From assembly GCA_947504035.1 (NCBI GenBank), contig CANNGA010000004.1:186001-250000 (forward strand): a stretch of DNA of 64,000 nucleotides, given 5' to 3'. This DNA comes from an uncultured Flavobacteriaceae bacterium. GTDB taxonomy: Bacteria; Bacteroidota; Bacteroidia; Flavobacteriales; Flavobacteriaceae. Both the position numbers and the translations under genes were made by a program. The notes below the pieces were generated by a model. That model was not told the origin of the DNA. It saw only the letters and a program-made list of their open reading frames with translations, and did not search any database. Of this stretch, positions 48,099 to 55,477 are shown one piece after another. Position 1 is the stretch's first letter. Each line of letters begins with the position of its first letter.

Positions 48099-49088
48099 TT
48101 AAACATAAATTATGGTTCGAGAATAATAGATATTCTCATTATTTTCTATTGTTTGACGTGTCGCATTGGCTGCGGGTACTGGCAACTTTATATCTTGTTC
48201 TTCTATGGTATCTGAGAATTGATGTGTGTATTGTAGTTTTAAAATGCTATACTGTTGCGGTGCTTTTACAAGTTTTAAGGGCTGTTGCGATACAAATACA
48301 TAAGCCGTTTTGTTTTGAAATAAGGTTTCTGTTTTGGGTTTGTAGAGATCTGGTGCTATTTCTAGACGTTTAAGATTTATTTTTTTGTCCTGTGGTACAA
48401 CGACAAGGTACTCCCAATAGGTGGCTTTAGACTCAAAATGAAGTGTTAGTGCAGGAAGAGTAAGTGTTTTTAAGAGGTCTACGGTATGTTGCATTTGCAG
48501 ATGGACTATGCCAAAACAGCGTTCATGAAGCGGTTCGGTTGTGCCTAAAAAGGACTTGGATAGTTTGCCGTCTAACCATAAATCGTAGCGGCCTGTACCA
48601 AGAGCTCTTAAATCTACCGTTGTACGTGGAGTATTTGCAGTCGATTGTTCAAAGACTGTTGCACCCTGCATGTTTTTTACGCTTAGATGTTGTACGTTTT
48701 TGGTCGTAACAGTAAAGCGTAAGGGGGTGTGCGACACAATAGTAGTAGGGGGTACGACCTCTTCTGTAGAGGGATTACTATTGGTAACGTATATTAAATT
48801 GTCTTGTGTTTTGTTTGAAGGGAGTTTTGTGTAACTGCTAAAGTTGTTATCTGTAGGTATTAATTGCAAGAAAAGATCGCTTGCGGTTTGTAATTCTTGT
48901 GCTATAGATTTAGAGGGACGTACTTTAGCATAGATTAAAAGTTGCTGCTGTTGCAGTTGGCATTTGATGTCAAAATTTTTAAACAGCTTATACGTATCAT
49001 GTGTTGGTACGATATTAAAAACAGGGCATATACTATTAGTAAAGTACTCATGTGTTATAGTAAAGGTAAACCAATGTTGATACGTCAT
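48099..49088 (-). CDS. Unknown protein between terminator and sheath genes of the eCIS
   Basis: A 329-residue protein I do not recognise. It has no signal peptide. The first 90 residues begin with FTFTITHEYFTNSICPVFNI. A Pro/Thr stretch near 108-118 (STEEVVPPTTIVSH) separates them from a beta-rich second half, which includes RTTVDLRALGTGRYDLWLDG. The C-terminus (ENNENIYYSRTIIYV) is beta-like. It starts 2 bases after the DUF4255 gene and ends 21 bases before the sheath gene, so it is part of the operon. A structural or cap-associated role is likely from position only. Confidence 0.75.
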   Translation of the reverse strand: MTYQHWFTFTITHEYFTNSICPVFNIVPTHDTYKLFKNFDIKCQLQQQQLLIYAKVRPSKSIAQELQTASDLFLQLIPTDNNFSSYTKLPSNKTQDNLIYVTNSNPSTEEVVPPTTIVSHTPLRFTVTTKNVQHLSVKNMQGATVFEQSTANTPRTTVDLRALGTGRYDLWLDGKLSKSFLGTTEPLHERCFGIVHLQMQHTVDLLKTLTLPALTLHFESKATYWEYLVVVPQDKKINLKRLEIAPDLYKPKTETLFQNKTAYVFVSQQPLKLVKAPQQYSILKLQYTHQFSDTIEEQDIKLPVPAANATRQTIENNENIYYSRTIIYV

Positions 49089-49090
49089 AA

Positions 49091-49681
49091 TTAGTTATCG
49101 TTTTTAAGAGGGGTTGTTTCGGTGTCTACAGAAATGATACTTGCAATTTCGCTTTGCACACGTTCTTTTTCAATACTTACCATTCTAACCTTATAAAGAA
49201 TTGAAGGCACATATTTGGCGCCTATACCACTCCAAACATGACTGAGTTCTTGTATAGGGACATTATAAATTTCAAAGGTTAAACGCTCTATATATGGGGC
49301 TAATTCTGGATGTGTTTCCGAAGTGAATATTTTATCGGCTTGAAAAACACCTATTACACTAGATAGCATTTTTAAAGCATCCATATAGTTTTCTGAATTG
49401 TAGTTGGCAGAAGCCAAGACATATAGATTAAGATGAACGGGAGGGTTTACTTTATGAAAACCACTTTTGGTAGTATTTCTATAAGGACTTTTATGTTTAA
49501 CCGTTTTCTCATGTTCTAGATTGATGATGGAAAGGACTATTTTATTTTCGATATTTTTAGTGATACTGCCATCCAAATTAATAAGGCTTCCTACAACCAC
49601 AGTATCATCTGTAAGTCCAAAGGCCATTTTAAGTTCTTTGTTTAGTAGATTACTGATGAATAAAAGTGCTTTTTCTAACAT
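49091..49681 (-). CDS. DUF4255 tube-terminator protein (Afp16-like)
   Basis: A 196-residue DUF4255 protein. It opens with MLEKALLFISNLLNKEL, has VVVGSLINLDG, NPPVHLNLYVLASANY and a conserved middle part (YMDALKMLSSVIGVFQ), and ends with charged residues. In Afp and PVC the homologue caps the growing tube and sheath and limits their length. In most eCIS it is at the 3' end of the cluster, but here it comes in third position, before the sheath. It overlaps nothing and starts 4 bases after the small membrane-protein gene. Confidence 0.9.
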   Translation of the reverse strand: MLEKALLFISNLLNKELKMAFGLTDDTVVVGSLINLDGSITKNIENKIVLSIINLEHEKTVKHKSPYRNTTKSGFHKVNPPVHLNLYVLASANYNSENYMDALKMLSSVIGVFQADKIFTSETHPELAPYIERLTFEIYNVPIQELSHVWSGIGAKYVPSILYKVRMVSIEKERVQSEIASIISVDTETTPLKNDN

Positions 49682-49685
49682 GATT

Positions 49686-50009
49686 TTATGATTTACTGCC
49701 TAATTGCGTTTTAAGAGCGCCTGTTACGAGCCTAGAAAAATAAATACCCGCAACACATAGGGCGTATAGTACTCTAAACGGAGGTTGATTGGGGGTTAAA
49801 ATTGCTGTAATTTCCTCTAAATCTTTAATACGTTCGGCTTCTAATAGTTGCGCATCTGCACTAATAATATATTGTAAAGCAAGCGCTAGAGGAATACTTA
49901 TGGCCATTATAAGTAGTACCGATAAGAATTCTTTAGCGACCGCTTTTTTTATACTGGCAACTAACTTTTTAAGCGCGCCTGCATTCTTTTTTGCGTTTTT
50001 TGTATCCAT
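49686..50009 (-). CDS. Small two-helix membrane protein (eCIS operon start)
   Basis: A 107-residue protein with a Lys-rich N-terminus (MDTKNAKKNAGALKKLV) followed by two probable membrane helices: FLSVLLIMAISIPLALALQY (about 28-47) and VLYALCVAGIYFSRLVTGAL (about 80-99). A short acidic segment lies between. The topology recalls small holins or an anchor, with no family recognised. It lies 13 bases after the GH18 gene and 4 bases before the DUF4255 gene, so it is firmly in the operon. Confidence 0.78.
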   Translation of the reverse strand: MDTKNAKKNAGALKKLVASIKKAVAKEFLSVLLIMAISIPLALALQYIISADAQLLEAERIKDLEEITAILTPNQPPFRVLYALCVAGIYFSRLVTGALKTQLGSKS

Positions 50010-50022
50010 CGTTAGGTCAGCC

Positions 50023-51738
50023 TTAAGGCAAATCTTTTTGTTTTTCTTGTATGTACTTGTTCACAAAGTAATATGTAAATGCACCAGCTATAAATCCTAT
50101 AATTAATAGAACAAGACCATCGTTTATCCAGTTCAGCATTCTAAAAATGACAACAATGCTTATTAAAACGCCTGTAATGTAATAGGCTTTTATTGTGTTG
50201 TCGTTAAAGAGTTTATTACGTGTATTAGGGGATAGTATGGCGATGATAAAACCTAAGCCGGCAAAACATAATAGAAAACACATGGTATATAGTAAAATGG
50301 TTTTGTAATTAGTGATAGATACTAATTTGGCTTCCGTTTTATTTATTTTACCATCAGGGTCTGCCAAGCCTAAGGTTTTGACAATGCTAGAGATAATAGA
50401 ATTTTTAGAGGTACTGTCTTTAGCTGTTGTTGCGGTATCTATAGGTTTTGCCATTTCTTTGCGAATCACATCCCATATTTCGGTGTATCCTTTGTCGTAC
50501 CCAAGTGCCCACAAGCCTAATCCTTTAAGTTTTTTAGTTTTAATGAGTTGAGTTTTATAGACAAAACTAGAGTCGTTTTCATACCAACATTGCCTGTATG
50601 TTGTAGGTTTTCCTTTTAGAGCATAAGCGTTATAAGCACTTTTACTTATAGGGTCTATATAGGTGGTCTCGTTGTTTTCTATAGCCGATTTTATGTAGCT
50701 TAAGGTTCTTGCGCCTACATATGTCTTTACCTTAGATTTGATATCTAAATTTTGTGTTTCCCAAACGGTTCCATAGATGGGCAAAGCCAAAATAATTTTG
50801 CTGCTAGGAATTCCGCTTTGTATGTAATAATCTACGGAGTTGGTAAGGTTATAAGGCTCCCATGTTTTTCCACTTTTTAAGGGGGCAACTGGGCCGGCTA
50901 CTTTGCTAGGTTTGCCATAATAGTCATAGCCCATTATGATAAAGCGATGTACGGCCTGTTCTATCGCTTTAAAGTCTATAGCTTGTGCCCAGTTTACACT
51001 GGGTACAGTAACATAAATTTTATAGTTGCTATTGGCAGCTTTTAAACGGTTAGACAGGGTGATAAGAAAACTGGTGTAATCACTTTTTGAACTTTTAGGA
51101 ACACCTTCAAAATCAATACAAACCCCATCTGCATTACGTTTATTAAGTAGTGTTATAAGGTTGGTCGTAAGTACATCTACGGCCTCTTTATTTTTTAAGA
51201 ATTCAGAATTATTATGTTGCCCGAAGTTGCTTACTGTAAGTAACAGTTCTTTATTGGGGTGCTTTCTAATAGCATCTACTAAGGCTGTGGTTTCCCAATC
51301 ATGTACAGTATTGGGATGGCCTGTTTTGGGGTTCACTTCATAAGAGAAGTAAGCAACAGTCGTTAGCAGTGAAAAATTAAGCTGTTTGTAATAGTCTTTT
51401 TCCCAATGGGGATAAAAACCAAAGACTTCGTAGTCCAGTTCGAAATTTTCAGGAACACTTATGGTAACAAGTGTTACAGAATCTAAACCTGTACTAAAGG
51501 TAGGGACTTTGTCTCTTTTAAGCTGCCTATGATGTTCATGTATAAACGTATGTGCTTGTTTAACGGAATCGTTATGATGAAATATGCTTTTCAAAATTTT
51601 AGCAAACTTCTTTCCGCCTTTAAGCAACTTTGTACTATCCTCAACAGGAGTTGCTGTTTTTATATTAGTTGCTGCGCTTAGGTTGGTTGAAACAGCAAAA
51701 AACATAAAAACAGTAAAAATTACAGTTTTATGACTCAC
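50023..51738 (-). CDS. GH18 family protein with membrane tail (first eCIS operon gene)
   Basis: A 571-residue protein starting with GTG at 51738; the next ATG would cut the signal peptide. Residues 1-23 form the signal peptide. The GH18 domain spans about 100-435: HWEKDYYKQL, the active-site strand DGVCIDFEG (204-212, catalytic Glu211, with Cys207 where the family usually has Asp), FIIMGYDYYG, and LGLWALGYDKGYTEIWDVI. Three hydrophobic helices end the protein (about 479-502, 519-535, 541-559). The form is that of YaaH/SleL-like peptidoglycan-active enzymes rather than secreted chitinases. It is the first gene of the eCIS operon, so a role in wall opening, anchoring or release is plausible; the Cys change leaves activity open. 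Confidence 0.88.
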   Translation of the reverse strand: MSHKTVIFTVFMFFAVSTNLSAATNIKTATPVEDSTKLLKGGKKFAKILKSIFHHNDSVKQAHTFIHEHHRQLKRDKVPTFSTGLDSVTLVTISVPENFELDYEVFGFYPHWEKDYYKQLNFSLLTTVAYFSYEVNPKTGHPNTVHDWETTALVDAIRKHPNKELLLTVSNFGQHNNSEFLKNKEAVDVLTTNLITLLNKRNADGVCIDFEGVPKSSKSDYTSFLITLSNRLKAANSNYKIYVTVPSVNWAQAIDFKAIEQAVHRFIIMGYDYYGKPSKVAGPVAPLKSGKTWEPYNLTNSVDYYIQSGIPSSKIILALPIYGTVWETQNLDIKSKVKTYVGARTLSYIKSAIENNETTYIDPISKSAYNAYALKGKPTTYRQCWYENDSSFVYKTQLIKTKKLKGLGLWALGYDKGYTEIWDVIRKEMAKPIDTATTAKDSTSKNSIISSIVKTLGLADPDGKINKTEAKLVSITNYKTILLYTMCFLLCFAGLGFIIAILSPNTRNKLFNDNTIKAYYITGVLISIVVIFRMLNWINDGLVLLIIGFIAGAFTYYFVNKYIQEKQKDLP

Positions 51739-51773
51739 AAAATTTGGTTCGTTAGGGTTATTTTGTAAGACAA

Positions 51774-51813
51774 CAAGGTATATATTTTATGTTAAAACAA
51801 GCGTGTTTTAACA
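51774..51813 (-). promoter_or_regulatory. eCIS operon promoter region with perfect dyad
   Basis: A perfect inverted repeat, TGTTAAAACA (51790-51799) and TGTTTTAACA (51804-51813) around AGCG, lies about 50 bases before the GTG start of the operon. On the minus strand it covers a TTG at 51800-51798, followed 17 bases later by TACCTTG (51780-51774), a weak -7 element. It has no T-run on either side, so it is more likely an operator than a terminator. Confidence 0.5.
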
Positions 51814-52018
51814 AATATTTTTTTACACAACAAAGAAGTTACTACAACTTTTTGGTTTTAGAAGTGTACAAAAATTTTGTTTTTACGTGTTAAAATAGGA
51901 AATGTGTCTGTAAAATAGTTATGCTATAGCATCTCTTTCTGTTTTTTTTGAATATTATTTTTAAATCTATGTATGAATAAATTTCAGTTTTAGCGTCTTT
52001 TTTTATCCAACATACGTC

Positions 52019-52111
52019 ATGAATTATTTTGAAACTTTAGAGCTGGTGGCTAAGACCTATAGTAATGACGAAGGTAATGCTAATGTAGAGGCGTTTTTAA
52101 ATCTGTTATAA
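52019..52111 (+). CDS. Possible 30-residue peptide
   Basis: ATG at 52019 opens MNYFETLELVAKTYSNDEGN, ending AFLNLL with a TAA at 52109. Composition is that of a real soluble helix, unlike the surrounding A/T-rich DNA. It may be a small gene or the cut-off start of a former one. Confidence 0.3.
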   Translation: MNYFETLELVAKTYSNDEGNANVEAFLNLL

Positions 52112-52306
52112 CTACATTTTAATTTTGAATAACACCATATTAAATGTAAAATTTCTACGCTTAAGCCTTAGTAACAGATTGTAATTACAGTTCAGTATTA
52201 AAAATTAACAGTTCGGGAGTTCCTTTTTTTTAAAACCTTATTCGTACAGGATCTTTGTGCCAATCAACACATCAAAAAACGAACATTAATTTTTTAAATC
52301 AAGATT

Positions 52307-52936
52307 ATGAAATACTTAGTTATTATTACAGCCTTATTTATTTTGAAGGTCGCTACTGCACAAACGCATTACGAAACCCAGATGAAAGATGCTTTAGCAC
52401 TTATGAACACTCAAAAAAAAATAGAGGCGCTACACGCATTCGAGCAAATTGCTAAAACCGCTCCTAATGAATGGTTGCCATTATATTATGCGTCTCAAAT
52501 TCAAATAATAGGCAGTTTTGGAGTTAAAGATAAAATACTCCTATCAGAGCGCTTGGAGGAAGCACAGCAGTTGTTAAACAAAGCAGAAGCCATTTCTAAA
52601 GACAATCCAGAACTTATAGTGCTGCAAGCATTACTGCACACGGCTTGGATAGCTTTTGATGGGGCAACCTATGGTAGATTTCTATCAGAACCAGTAGAAA
52701 CCTTATATGAAAAAGCAGTATTTATAGCGCCTCATAATCCAAGAGTAGTATACAATAGAGTGAGATGGAAAATGGGGAAGGCACGTTATTTTGGAAAAGA
52801 TACAGCACCGTTTTGCAAAACATTAGAACATGCTCTGGAACTTTTTGCTACTTTTAAACCAGAAACACCTTTACACCCTAATTGGGGAAAAAACAGAACA
52901 AAAAAAGCATTAGCATCCTGTAGGAAGTCATTGTAA
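52307..52936 (+). CDS. Periplasmic TPR-like protein
   Basis: A 209-residue exported protein. Residues 1-18 form a signal peptide (ending ATA-QTHYE). The rest is made of helix pairs of the tetratricopeptide type: KDALALMNTQKKIEALHAFEQ, LNKAEAISKDNPELIVLQAL, then a family-specific end with PLHPNWGKNRTKKAL. It lies 35 bases before the histidine kinase gene and is the first of four genes in the same direction. It could be a sensor partner or be only co-transcribed. Confidence 0.82.
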   Translation: MKYLVIITALFILKVATAQTHYETQMKDALALMNTQKKIEALHAFEQIAKTAPNEWLPLYYASQIQIIGSFGVKDKILLSERLEEAQQLLNKAEAISKDNPELIVLQALLHTAWIAFDGATYGRFLSEPVETLYEKAVFIAPHNPRVVYNRVRWKMGKARYFGKDTAPFCKTLEHALELFATFKPETPLHPNWGKNRTKKALASCRKSL

Positions 52937-52971
52937 TAGTATTTTTTCATTATTAATTAGTTGCATAAATC

Positions 52972-54306
52972 ATGTTAACATCAAATAAAACGATCCTTAT
53001 TACTTTTAGTATAGGTATGGCATCCTTTATCGTAAGTAATTTATTTTTTAAGGGGTTTCATTTTAATAGCGTATCTCATCTCATCATCGATGTGTTGATG
53101 AACCAACTGTATGCTTTTGTTCTAGGTTATTCTAATATGTGGTTTTTTGCTTATCTAAGACGGCGCTCTTGGAAGCAACAAGACAGTTTTAAACGCATTT
53201 TTTTAAGTAGCACAGGGAGCACACTTATTACACTTATAGGTTTATTCTTGTTACGATTAATTACAGTATTAAGCATAGGGCGGTATTCGTTTTTAGAGTT
53301 TATTTCCAGAGAAAAATTTAGCAATTATTATTTTGGTTTAGGACTCACTTTTGTCGTGATTACACTATTTCATGCGATTTATTTCTATAACCGTTACCAA
53401 CAAAATAGGTTAAAGGAACAAAAGGCTATCGTAGGTACCGTAAGTGCTAAATTTAATGCCTTAAAAAACCAGTTAGATCCACATTTTCTCTTTAATAGTT
53501 TAAATGTATTGAATAGTTTAATAGAAGAAAACCCAGAGGCAGCTCAGCGCTTTACCACAGCTTTATCTAAAGTATACCGTTATGTTTTAGAGCAAAAAGA
53601 TAAAACATTGGTCACAGTAGAAGAAGAATTGCAATTTGCTAAAACTTACATGTCATTACTAAAAATGCGATTTGAGGATAGTATTATTTTTGAAATGCCT
53701 CAAAGAGTTTTGCATCCCGATTCTAAAGTGGTGCCCTTAGCGTTGCAGTTGCTATTAGAAAATGCAGTAAAGCATAACAGTGTTACCTCAAGTGCGCCTT
53801 TGTACATTAAAATTTATGAATCGGAGGGCTGTTTGGTGGTCGAAAATAACTTACAACCCAAACAAATTATAAAAAGGAGTGGCGGAGTAGGCTTAAATAA
53901 TATAGAGCAACGTTACAGCTTGCTAACGCGTAAAACCGTGCAAATTGCTAAAGGAACTGATAAATTTGCAGTGTCTCTGCCTCTTATAACGGATTCAGAA
54001 TCAGTGTTTACATCTCCTACTTCACCACAAAAAGATGAGCTGTATGCACGTGCACTTAATCATGTAGATGCACTTAAAAAGTTTTATTACAGTCTCATGG
54101 CTTTTAGTGTTGTGATGCCTTTTCTAATTTATGTAAACTATAGTACGTCTTGGAGGTTTCATTGGTTTTGGTTTCCTTTATTAGGCTGGGGTTTAGGACT
54201 ATTGATACAAGCAATTAAAGTGTTTGTACCTACAAGGCATATAGGACAACGCTGGGAAAAACGCAAAGTAGAAGAATTTATAAAAAAAGAACGTACAGAA
54301 CGTTGA
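52972..54306 (+). CDS. LytS-type sensor histidine kinase with C-terminal 2TM domain
   Basis: A 444-residue kinase. Four membrane helices lie in the first 140 residues. The His_kinase dimerisation segment is KNQLDPHFLFNSLNVLNSL with phospho-acceptor His171, followed by a HATPase region with LLLENAVKHN (N-box) and GGVGLNNIEQR. Unusually, residues about 355-440 add a 2TM domain (FYYSLMAFSVVMPFLIYVNY; WFPLLGWGLGLLIQAIKVF), nearly the same fold as the separate 103-residue protein encoded next. The cognate regulator is the LytTR protein two genes on. Confidence 0.93.
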   Translation: MLTSNKTILITFSIGMASFIVSNLFFKGFHFNSVSHLIIDVLMNQLYAFVLGYSNMWFFAYLRRRSWKQQDSFKRIFLSSTGSTLITLIGLFLLRLITVLSIGRYSFLEFISREKFSNYYFGLGLTFVVITLFHAIYFYNRYQQNRLKEQKAIVGTVSAKFNALKNQLDPHFLFNSLNVLNSLIEENPEAAQRFTTALSKVYRYVLEQKDKTLVTVEEELQFAKTYMSLLKMRFEDSIIFEMPQRVLHPDSKVVPLALQLLLENAVKHNSVTSSAPLYIKIYESEGCLVVENNLQPKQIIKRSGGVGLNNIEQRYSLLTRKTVQIAKGTDKFAVSLPLITDSESVFTSPTSPQKDELYARALNHVDALKKFYYSLMAFSVVMPFLIYVNYSTSWRFHWFWFPLLGWGLGLLIQAIKVFVPTRHIGQRWEKRKVEEFIKKERTER

Positions 54307-54325
54307 ACTTAAAATATAAGAGTTT

Positions 54326-54637
54326 ATGACAAAAATATATACATTAACAGAAGAACAACGCTATTTAAGAGCAAAAAAGCGAGTTACCGAATTAAAGGGT
54401 TTTTATTGCCATCTCCTATCTTTTGGTTTGGTCATTCTCATTTTAATTTTTACAAATTACATGACATTTTGGGGGTATAAATGGTTTCGGTATCCTGCAA
54501 TGGGTTGGGGGATAGGACTTGCATTTCATGCCTATCGCGTGTTTGTAACTAATGGCATTTTAGGATACGAATGGGAAAATCGTCAAATAGAAATGTTTAT
54601 AGAGAAAGATAGGCTGTTTGCCGTACGTGATAAATAG
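54326..54637 (+). CDS. 2TM domain protein
   Basis: A 103-residue membrane protein consisting of one 2TM domain: LKGFYCHLLSFGLVILILIF at about 24-43, then RYPAMGWGIGLAFHAYRVF at about 57-75, with a basic C-terminus (GYEWENRQIEMFIEKDR). It resembles the C-terminal domain of the kinase encoded 19 bases upstream (LLGWGLGLLIQAIKVF; GQRWEKRKVEEFIKKE), so the two probably arose by duplication and may pair in the membrane. It ends 28 bases before the regulator gene. Confidence 0.9.
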   Translation: MTKIYTLTEEQRYLRAKKRVTELKGFYCHLLSFGLVILILIFTNYMTFWGYKWFRYPAMGWGIGLAFHAYRVFVTNGILGYEWENRQIEMFIEKDRLFAVRDK

Positions 54638-54665
54638 TATAAAAAAGTATTTTAAAATAAACTAA

Positions 54666-55421
54666 ATGACCGTATTAATTATAGAAGACGAGAAACCTTC
54701 TGCAAGGTACTTGCAACGCATGTTAAAAGGGCTAGGTATAGTGGTAAATACCATGTTGCATTCTGTTGAGACTGCTATTGCTTGGTTTGCAGCACATCCT
54801 CATCCCGATCTTATTTTTTTAGACATCCAATTGAGTGATGGGCTGTCTTTTGAAATTTTTGAAAGCATTGAAATTAAGAGTGCCGTTATCTTTACCACAG
54901 CTTACGATGCTTATGCTTTACAAGCCTTTAAGTTAAATAGTATAGATTATTTATTGAAACCTATAGATGAAGCCGATCTGGTTGTTGCTCTAGATAAATA
55001 TAAGGCGCGTGTAGCGGTACAGCCGCCTGTAACTTTAGATGTTAATGCTGTAAAAAAATTATTAGTAATACCAGACCTCCCAAAGTATAAAAAGCGCTTT
55101 TCGGTTAAAATAGGGCAGCACTTAAAGCTGGTGTCTATTGCAGCTATAGAATGTATTTATAGTGAAAATAAGGGAGCTTATATACACACAACAGAAGGGC
55201 GATCGTATTTAATAGATGGGAGTTTAGAACAGTTACAAGAGGATTTAGATCCAGAAGTGTTTTTCCGAATAAACCGTAAATTTTATGTCAACATACATGC
55301 TATAAAAGATATGCTAAACTACACCAATTCACGTCTACAAATTAAACTTAATTCGTATAAATCTCAAGATATTATAGTGGCACGAGAACGGGTAAAGGAC
55401 TTTAAAAAATGGTTGGGGTAA
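54666..55421 (+). CDS. LytTR-family response regulator
   Basis: A 251-residue regulator. The receiver domain has acidic residues 7-8 (IIEDEK), phospho-acceptor Asp53 in LIFLDIQLSDG, Thr near 77 (FTTAYDAYA) and Lys98 in YLLKPIDEAD. A LytTR DNA-binding domain follows (about 145-251) with IECIYSENKGAYIHT and FFRINRKFYVNIHAI. It should be phosphorylated by the LytS kinase of the same operon. LytTR proteins bind direct repeats. Control of the adjacent eCIS operon is possible from position only. Confidence 0.95.
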   Translation: MTVLIIEDEKPSARYLQRMLKGLGIVVNTMLHSVETAIAWFAAHPHPDLIFLDIQLSDGLSFEIFESIEIKSAVIFTTAYDAYALQAFKLNSIDYLLKPIDEADLVVALDKYKARVAVQPPVTLDVNAVKKLLVIPDLPKYKKRFSVKIGQHLKLVSIAAIECIYSENKGAYIHTTEGRSYLIDGSLEQLQEDLDPEVFFRINRKFYVNIHAIKDMLNYTNSRLQIKLNSYKSQDIIVARERVKDFKKWLG

Positions 55422-55449
55422 TATTTAAAGGATAAGTATAGTGTGTTTT

Positions 55450-55477
55450 TAAAAATATAACATCAGTTAGAACTGAT
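55450..55477 (-). terminator. Candidate terminator after the TlpA-like gene
   Basis: On the minus strand a perfect 7-bp stem, ATCAGTT and AACTGAT around CT, overlaps the stop codon and is followed by GTTATATTTTT. The loop is short, so it is a weak candidate. Confidence 0.4.

Larger units (their letters stand above)
51739..52306. other. Divergent intergenic region, eCIS / LytS-LytTR
   Basis: About 570 bases between the two divergent operons. It holds the dyad at 51790-51813, a 30-codon frame at 52019-52111 and, close to 52250, GATCTTTG, one base off a -7 element for the plus-strand operon. Nothing else stands out. Confidence 0.5.

Noticed and set aside
29134-51738. Prophage, R-type pyocin or T6SS instead of eCIS
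   Set aside because: No capsid, terminase, integrase or phage lysis genes, and no TssJLM membrane complex. The AAA+ ATPase, DUF4255, DUF5908 and DUF4280 proteins are specific to eCIS-type systems.
51790-51813. Dyad as a rho-independent terminator
   Set aside because: Its stem is AT-rich, has no T-run on either side, and lies between divergent promoters.
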